64,000 nucleotides of DNA. Source: Shewanella intestini (lineage in GTDB: Bacteria; Pseudomonadota; Gammaproteobacteria; Enterobacterales; Shewanellaceae). Under the pieces are notes generated by a model. That model saw nothing but the letters and a program-made list of their open reading frames with translations, ran no database searches and had not been told where the DNA came from. The stretch is taken from the NCBI RefSeq assembly GCF_018221465.1, contig NZ_JAAIKR010000005.1, positions 124,001-188,000 of the forward strand, written 5' to 3'. Numbering within the stretch: position 1 is the stretch's first letter; each line of letters opens with the position of its first letter. The position numbers were made by a program, and so were the translations under genes. This document shows positions 59,628 to 64,000 of the stretch, in pieces.

Positions 59628-59671
59628 CCAAGTGGCTCTTCGTGTGGGTCACCACTGGATAAGGAAATTTC
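59628..59671 (+). promoter_or_regulatory. thrS translational operator (leader hairpin)
   Basis: CCAAGTGG (59628-59635) pairs, with one bulged A, with CCACTGG (59652-59658). The loop contains TTCGTGTGGGTCA, with CGT, the anticodon of tRNA-Thr. The Shine-Dalgarno AAGGA follows at 59661-59665. The loop and its distance to the ATG closely resemble the E. coli thrS operator, where threonyl-tRNA synthetase binds its own mRNA and blocks ribosomes. Confidence 0.7.
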
Positions 59672-61600
59672 ATGCCTATTATTACCTTGCCGGACGGCAG
59701 CAAGCGCGAGTTTGCCAACCCTGTTTCTACTCTTGATGTTGCATCTGATATCGGCCCTGGTTTAGCCAAAGCTTGTATTGCTGGCCGTGTTAACGGTGAA
59801 TTAAAAGATGCTTGCGATATCATTTCTACTGATTCAGACCTGTCAATTATTACGGCAAAAGATGAAGAGGGTGTAGAAATCCTTCGTCATTCATGTGCAC
59901 ATTTATTGGGTCATGCTATTAAGCAACTTTGGCCACAAACAAAAATGGCGATTGGCCCTGTAATTGATAACGGCTTTTATTATGATATCGACTTAGATCA
60001 TAAATTGACCCAAGAAGATATTGATGCACTTGAAAAGCGCATGACTCAACTCGCTAAAACCAATTATGCAGTTGATAAGCAAGTTGTGTCCTGGCAAGAA
60101 GCTCGCGATGTTTTTGAAGCGCGTGGAGAAGAATATAAAATTCAAATTCTTGATGAAAATATCAGCACGGATTCAACGCCAGCGTTATATCACCACGAAG
60201 AATACACTGATATGTGTCGTGGACCGCATGTACCAAACATGAAATTCTGTCAGAACTTTAAACTGATGAATGTTGCTGGTGCCTACTGGCGCGGTAATTC
60301 TGACAATAAAATGCTGCAACGTATTTACGGCACAGCATGGGCAGATAAAAAACAACTTAAAGCTCACCTTAACCGTTTAGAAGAAGCGGCTAAACGTGAC
60401 CATCGTAAAATTGGTAAAGAATTAGATTTGTTCCATTGGCAGCAAGAAGCACCTGGAATGGTGTTTTGGCATGCAAATGGTTGGAGCCTATTTAAAGATC
60501 TTGAATCCTTCATGCGTGGCCAACTTGATAAGTACCGTTACGAAGAGGTTCGTGCCCCACTTATTCTTGATGTCGGTATGTGGGAAAAATCAGGCCATTG
60601 GGATAAATATGGCGATATGATTTTCTCAACCGAGTCTGAGAAGCGTACCTATGCAGTGAAACCAATGAACTGCCCTGGTCATTTACAGATTTTCAATCAG
60701 GGTCTTAAATCATATCGTGACTTGCCTTACCGTATGGCTGAGTTTGGTTTGGTTCACCGTAACGAGCCATCAGGTTCTTTGCATGGTTTAATGCGTGTGC
60801 GTTCATTTACGCAAGATGATGCTCATGTATTTTGTACCGAAGAGCAAATCCAGCAAGAAGTTAGTGCATGTATTGAGATGGTATTTGATACCTATAAAAC
60901 ATTTGGTTTTGAAGATATTGAAATTAAATTATCAACTCGTCCAGAACAACGCGTTGGAAGTGATGAGGTTTGGGATAAATCTGAACAAGCATTGGCTGAT
61001 GCGCTTCAAGCAAATGGTTTGAAATATGCGATACAAGAAGGTGAAGGTGCTTTCTATGGTCCTAAAATTGAATTTACCTTACATGACTGTTTAGGTCGTG
61101 AATGGCAATGCGGAACGATTCAACTTGATTTCTCAATGCCGGGTCGTTTAGGTGCAAGTTATATTGGGGAAGATGGCGAACGTCATATACCTGTTATGAT
61201 CCACCGTGCAATTTTAGGTTCTCTTGAACGCTTCATCGGTATTTTGATTGAAGAATATGCGGGTAAATTCCCAACTTGGTTAGCACCACAACAAGTTGTT
61301 GTTATGAATATTACCGATAAACAGTCAGAATATGTTGACGAAGTTGTTAATTTCTTCAAAGAACAAGGCATTCGTGCATCTTTTGACTTGAGGAATGAGA
61401 AAATAGGCTTTAAAATACGCGAACACACTCTAAGACGTGTGCCTTATTTATTGGTCGTTGGTGATCAAGAAATGGAAAATAAGGAAATCGCGGTGCGTAC
61501 ACGTGATGGTGTCGATTTAGGTAAAATGAAGTTAGAAGACTTCGCTACCAAGATACGTCAACAAATTTCGCTCCGTAGTCTCAAATTGTTGGAGGAATAG
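59672..61600 (+). CDS. thrS: Threonyl-tRNA synthetase
   Basis: ThrS charges tRNA-Thr and edits mischarged serine. The 642-residue protein has the N-terminal TGS domain (1-61), the editing domain with [10 protein letters not shown] (about 73-82), the class II core with motif 2 ([23 protein letters not shown]) and CPGH zinc-site cysteine in KPMNCPGH, and the C-terminal anticodon domain. It is the first gene of thrS-infC-rpmI-rplT and has an E. coli-like leader. Confidence 0.98.
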   Translation: MPIITLPDGSKREFANPVSTLDVASDIGPGLAKACIAGRVNGELKDACDIISTDSDLSIITAKDEEGVEILRHSCAHLLGHAIKQLWPQTKMAIGPVIDNGFYYDIDLDHKLTQEDIDALEKRMTQLAKTNYAVDKQVVSWQEARDVFEARGEEYKIQILDENISTDSTPALYHHEEYTDMCRGPHVPNMKFCQNFKLMNVAGAYWRGNSDNKMLQRIYGTAWADKKQLKAHLNRLEEAAKRDHRKIGKELDLFHWQQEAPGMVFWHANGWSLFKDLESFMRGQLDKYRYEEVRAPLILDVGMWEKSGHWDKYGDMIFSTESEKRTYAVKPMNCPGHLQIFNQGLKSYRDLPYRMAEFGLVHRNEPSGSLHGLMRVRSFTQDDAHVFCTEEQIQQEVSACIEMVFDTYKTFGFEDIEIKLSTRPEQRVGSDEVWDKSEQALADALQANGLKYAIQEGEGAFYGPKIEFTLHDCLGREWQCGTIQLDFSMPGRLGASYIGEDGERHIPVMIHRAILGSLERFIGILIEEYAGKFPTWLAPQQVVVMNITDKQSEYVDEVVNFFKEQGIRASFDLRNEKIGFKIREHTLRRVPYLLVVGDQEMENKEIAVRTRDGVDLGKMKLEDFATKIRQQISLRSLKLLEE

Positions 61601-61603
61601 GTC

Positions 61604-62146
61604 ATAAAGATCAAGAGAGCAGCAGGGCGACAGCAAGCCCCTAATCGAATCAATGAAGAAATCACCGATGTACCTGAAGTACGTCTTTCAGGTTTAGATG
61701 GTGAAGCCATTGGTATTGTTAGTATAAGAGAAGCTCAAAATTTAGCTGATGAAGCTGGTGTTGATTTAGTAGAAATTAGCCCGAATGCTGAGCCTCCAGT
61801 CTGTCGCATAATGGACTACGGTAAGTTCCTATTTGATAAAGCAAAAGCTTTGAAGGAACAAAAGAAGAAGCAGAAACAGGTCCAGGTTAAGGAAATTAAG
61901 TTCCGCCCTGGCACTGACGAAAACGACTATCAGGTAAAACTACGCAACCTGATTCGTTTTCTAGAAGATGGTGACAAAGCGAAAATCACGCTGCGTTTCC
62001 GTGGTCGCGAAATGGCACACCAAAGCTTAGGTATGGCTCTTTTGAACCGTATCAAAGCAGATTTGGAAGAATATGCGGTTGTTGAATCTTTCCCGAAAAT
62101 GGAAGGCCGACAAGCAATTATGGTGTTAGCACCTAAAAAGAAATAG
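61604..62146 (+). CDS. infC: Translation initiation factor IF-3 (ATA start)
   Basis: IF-3 keeps ribosomal subunits apart and checks start codons. The 180-residue protein starts like E. coli IF-3 ([19 protein letters not shown]) and contains [21 protein letters not shown]. The frame has no ATG, GTG, TTG or CTG between the thrS stop and an internal ATG at 61811, which would remove about 70 residues of the N-terminal domain. GGAGG ends eight bases before an ATA at 61604, which aligns with the AUU start of E. coli infC. Start on a rare codon is the known basis of IF-3 autocontrol. An ATC at 61610 is the only close alternative. Confidence 0.93.
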   Translation: MKIKRAAGRQQAPNRINEEITDVPEVRLSGLDGEAIGIVSIREAQNLADEAGVDLVEISPNAEPPVCRIMDYGKFLFDKAKALKEQKKKQKQVQVKEIKFRPGTDENDYQVKLRNLIRFLEDGDKAKITLRFRGREMAHQSLGMALLNRIKADLEEYAVVESFPKMEGRQAIMVLAPKKK

Positions 62147-62166
62147 TAGGGCAACCCATTAAAAGT

Positions 62167-62192
62167 AGCAAAGCCTCTTTGAGGTCTTTGCT
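62167..62192 (+). promoter_or_regulatory. Hairpin in the infC-rpmI spacer
   Basis: AGCAAAG, then CCTC, a TTT loop, GAGG, and CTTTGCT form an 11-pair stem with one bulged base and no T run. In E. coli this spacer takes part in L20 control of rpmI and rplT. A similar role is an inference. Confidence 0.5.
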
Positions 62193-62234
62193 CGCCTTAC
62201 GTTTTATTAATGTCCCAATGCGGAGTTTTAGCAA

Positions 62235-62429
62235 ATGCCTAAAATGAAAACAGACAAGGGTGTTCAAAAACGCTTCAGAAAAACCGCTAATGGTTTCAAG
62301 CGTAAACAAGCACACTTACGTCACATCTTGACCAAGAAGAGCACTAAGCGTAAACGTCACTTACGTGCTAAATGTTTAGTTGCAAAGTCTGATGTGCCAG
62401 CAATCGCACGTCAACTTCCATACGCTTAA
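62235..62429 (+). CDS. rpmI: 50S ribosomal protein L35
   Basis: The 64-residue, very basic protein begins [19 protein letters not shown] and has the [14 protein letters not shown] block of L35. GCGGAG lies before the ATG. It is 18 bases upstream of rplT. Confidence 0.98.
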   Translation: MPKMKTDKGVQKRFRKTANGFKRKQAHLRHILTKKSTKRKRHLRAKCLVAKSDVPAIARQLPYA

Positions 62430-62447
62430 TTAAAGGAGTAAAGAACA

Positions 62448-62807
62448 ATGCCTAGAGTTAAGCGTGGTGTAACCGCTCGTGCTCGTCACAAGAAAGTACT
62501 TAAATTAGCTAAAGGTTATTATGGCGCTCGTAGCCGTACTTACCGTGTTGCTGTTCAAGCAGTAACTAAAGCTGGTCAATATGCTTACCGTGACCGTCGT
62601 CAAAAGAAACGTCAATTCCGTCAACTTTGGATTGCACGTATCAATGCGGCTTCTCGTCAAAATGGTCTGTCTTACAGCCGTTTCATTAACGGTCTGAAAA
62701 AGGCGTCTATCGAAATCGATCGTAAGATTTTGGCAGACATCGCTGTATTCGACAAAGTTGTATTTGCAACTTTAGTTGAAAAAGCAAAAGACGCGTTAGC
62801 TAAGTAA
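62448..62807 (+). CDS. rplT: 50S ribosomal protein L20
   Basis: The 119-residue basic protein starts [19 protein letters not shown] and has [10 protein letters not shown] and [13 protein letters not shown]20 is needed early in 50S assembly and, in E. coli, represses its own operon by binding the rpmI leader. AAAGGAG precedes the ATG. Confidence 0.98.
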   Translation: MPRVKRGVTARARHKKVLKLAKGYYGARSRTYRVAVQAVTKAGQYAYRDRRQKKRQFRQLWIARINAASRQNGLSYSRFINGLKKASIEIDRKILADIAVFDKVVFATLVEKAKDALAK

Positions 62808-62822
62808 TTAGTTTACGAGTTT

Positions 62823-62851
62823 AAAAAGGGAACCTTCGGGTTCCTTTTTTT
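62823..62851 (+). terminator. Terminator of the thrS-infC-rpmI-rplT operon
   Basis: GGAACC and GGTTCC flank a stable TTCG loop, with A and T runs outside, 16 bases after the rplT stop. Confidence 0.9.
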
Positions 62852-62934
62852 ATGTAAAAAATTCGTCTTAATACTTTATTTGTACAATTAATATGATAGG
62901 TTAAAATTTAACCTACTGTATTTAGGATATATTA

Positions 62935-63504
62935 ATGAATGTCCCCCGGCAGTTTAAAATCGAATTAATGAGCCTAAATGATACCTCATTCATGTTGGAA
63001 CTCGACAGTGACCCTCTCGTTATGCGTTACATTAATGGAGGACAACCTTCATCAGTAGAAGATATTTTTCAGCGTTTTATTCCGCGTTACCGTCAGTATT
63101 TAAATCCAGAAAAAGGTTGGGGATTATGGGGGATTACAGCAAATAAACACCCATTAAATCAAGTAAACTTACATGATCAATTTTTAGGATGGATTTTAAT
63201 TAGACCGATGGGCTTTTTTACTGATTCTCCAAATTTTACTAATATTGAAATTGGTTGGCGATTTAAACGCATTGCATGGGGTAAGGGTATCGCCACTGCA
63301 ATGGCAGCGAATGTTATTGATATTGTTGCGGAGCGAAACTTGCTGGTTAACGAAGTTAGCGCAATTGCAGTACCAGAAAATACTGGCTCAATAGCGGTTA
63401 TGAAACGATTAGGTATGTGCTTAGTTAAAGAGACGGTGGATGTTGAAGATAATCAGATCAACGTGGTGGTTTATTCAAAAGTAATAAAAAAGCCAATCAA
63501 ATGA
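62935..63504 (+). CDS. GNAT-family N-acetyltransferase
   Basis: The 189-residue protein is a RimJ/RimL-like acetyltransferase (Acetyltransf_3 type). It has FMLELDSDPLVMRYINGG near the N-terminus, the beta-strand and acetyl-CoA loop EIGWRFKRIAWGKGIATAM (about 103-121), and the C-terminal AVPENTGSIAVMKRLGM block. The substrate is unknown; N-terminal or small-molecule amines are possible. Its stop codon lies inside the hairpin that probably ends trxB on the other strand. Confidence 0.85.
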   Translation: MNVPRQFKIELMSLNDTSFMLELDSDPLVMRYINGGQPSSVEDIFQRFIPRYRQYLNPEKGWGLWGITANKHPLNQVNLHDQFLGWILIRPMGFFTDSPNFTNIEIGWRFKRIAWGKGIATAMAANVIDIVAERNLLVNEVSAIAVPENTGSIAVMKRLGMCLVKETVDVEDNQINVVVYSKVIKKPIK

Positions 63505-63510
63505 TTGGCT
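63485..63510 (-). terminator. Terminator of trxB inside the end of the GNAT gene
   Basis: AGCCAATCA and TGATTGGCT are perfect arms. The run of six A at 63485-63490 becomes T6 on the minus strand, so the signal serves trxB. It overlaps the last codons of the acetyltransferase gene. Confidence 0.75.
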
Positions 63511-63601
63511 TCTCGTTGTCGCTGGCTAATATATCGATAAACGCGGTTATATCAACTTAGATTTTAATCGTGCCGTATTACCATTAAGTAGACAATAACG
63601 T

Positions 63602-64000
<399 letters not shown>

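Noticed and set aside
59584-59823. Minus-strand frame across the thrS start
   Set aside because: Antisense to the thrS leader and TGS domain, with no start signal.

Overview
The window is chromosomal DNA of a gammaproteobacterium, most probably a Shewanella. It is moderately AT-rich by eye. Gene content and order fit that genus: zwf-pgl-edd-eda with hexR and pykA beside it, an NAD-dependent giant glutamate dehydrogenase, efp with earP, ybfF/seqA-pgm, norM/ribE, cmoAB, and gloB-methyltransferase-rnhA-dnaQ. I do not assign a species. Most of the window is conserved core genome. No prophage, insertion sequence, rRNA or CRISPR array was seen.

Layout. 1-3.4 kb: a Ycf48-like beta-propeller protein and an RND/MMPL exporter. 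3.6-10.3 kb: gdhB, pyrD, zapC. 10.5-15 kb: an orphan small gene, an RraA-family protein, an AsmA protein and the transglycosylase mltD. 15.1-19.4 kb: gloB, a methyltransferase, rnhA, dnaQ and a TIGR03503-type membrane protein. 19.4-21.9 kb: two identical tRNA-Asp genes, a repeat-bearing spacer, and a small gene coupled to a HEXXH putative metalloprotease. 22-29.8 kb: a tight seven-gene run on the minus strand (cmoA, cmoB, retropepsin-like lipoprotein, UUP1/7TM protein, ATP-grasp ligase, an M3-peptidase-like protein, a DUF3541-like protein). 30-38.1 kb: a three-sensor diguanylate cyclase, aspS, yebC-ruvCAB. 38.4-46 kb: pykA, hexR and the Entner-Doudoroff operon. 46.2-53.7 kb: dGTPase, alaA, efp, earP, fldA, ybfE, a DUF2788 protein, ybfF. 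53.9-59 kb: seqA-pgm, two tRNA-Val genes, norM, ribE and a CPXCG protein. 59.6-64 kb: thrS-infC-rpmI-rplT, a GNAT acetyltransferase and the 3' part of trxB, cut by the window end.

The least understood part is the operon at 22-28 kb. It joins the retropepsin/UUP1/ATP-grasp trio to two further exported proteins. One of these looks like an oligopeptidase of the M3 family that has lost its zinc motif. Together with the catalytically dead transglutaminase-like domain of the UUP1 protein, the operon would hold two enzyme folds that seem to have been kept for binding. It is my best candidate for an undescribed system, probably an envelope peptide or amide modification pathway.

Regulation visible in the sequence includes HexR-type palindromes before zwf and pykA, a thrS leader hairpin like the E. 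coli translational operator, an infC gene that must start at a non-standard codon (ATA), promoters before both tRNA pairs, and many intrinsic terminators. Several gene starts were moved from the longest open frame to the start supported by a ribosome binding site and family alignment.
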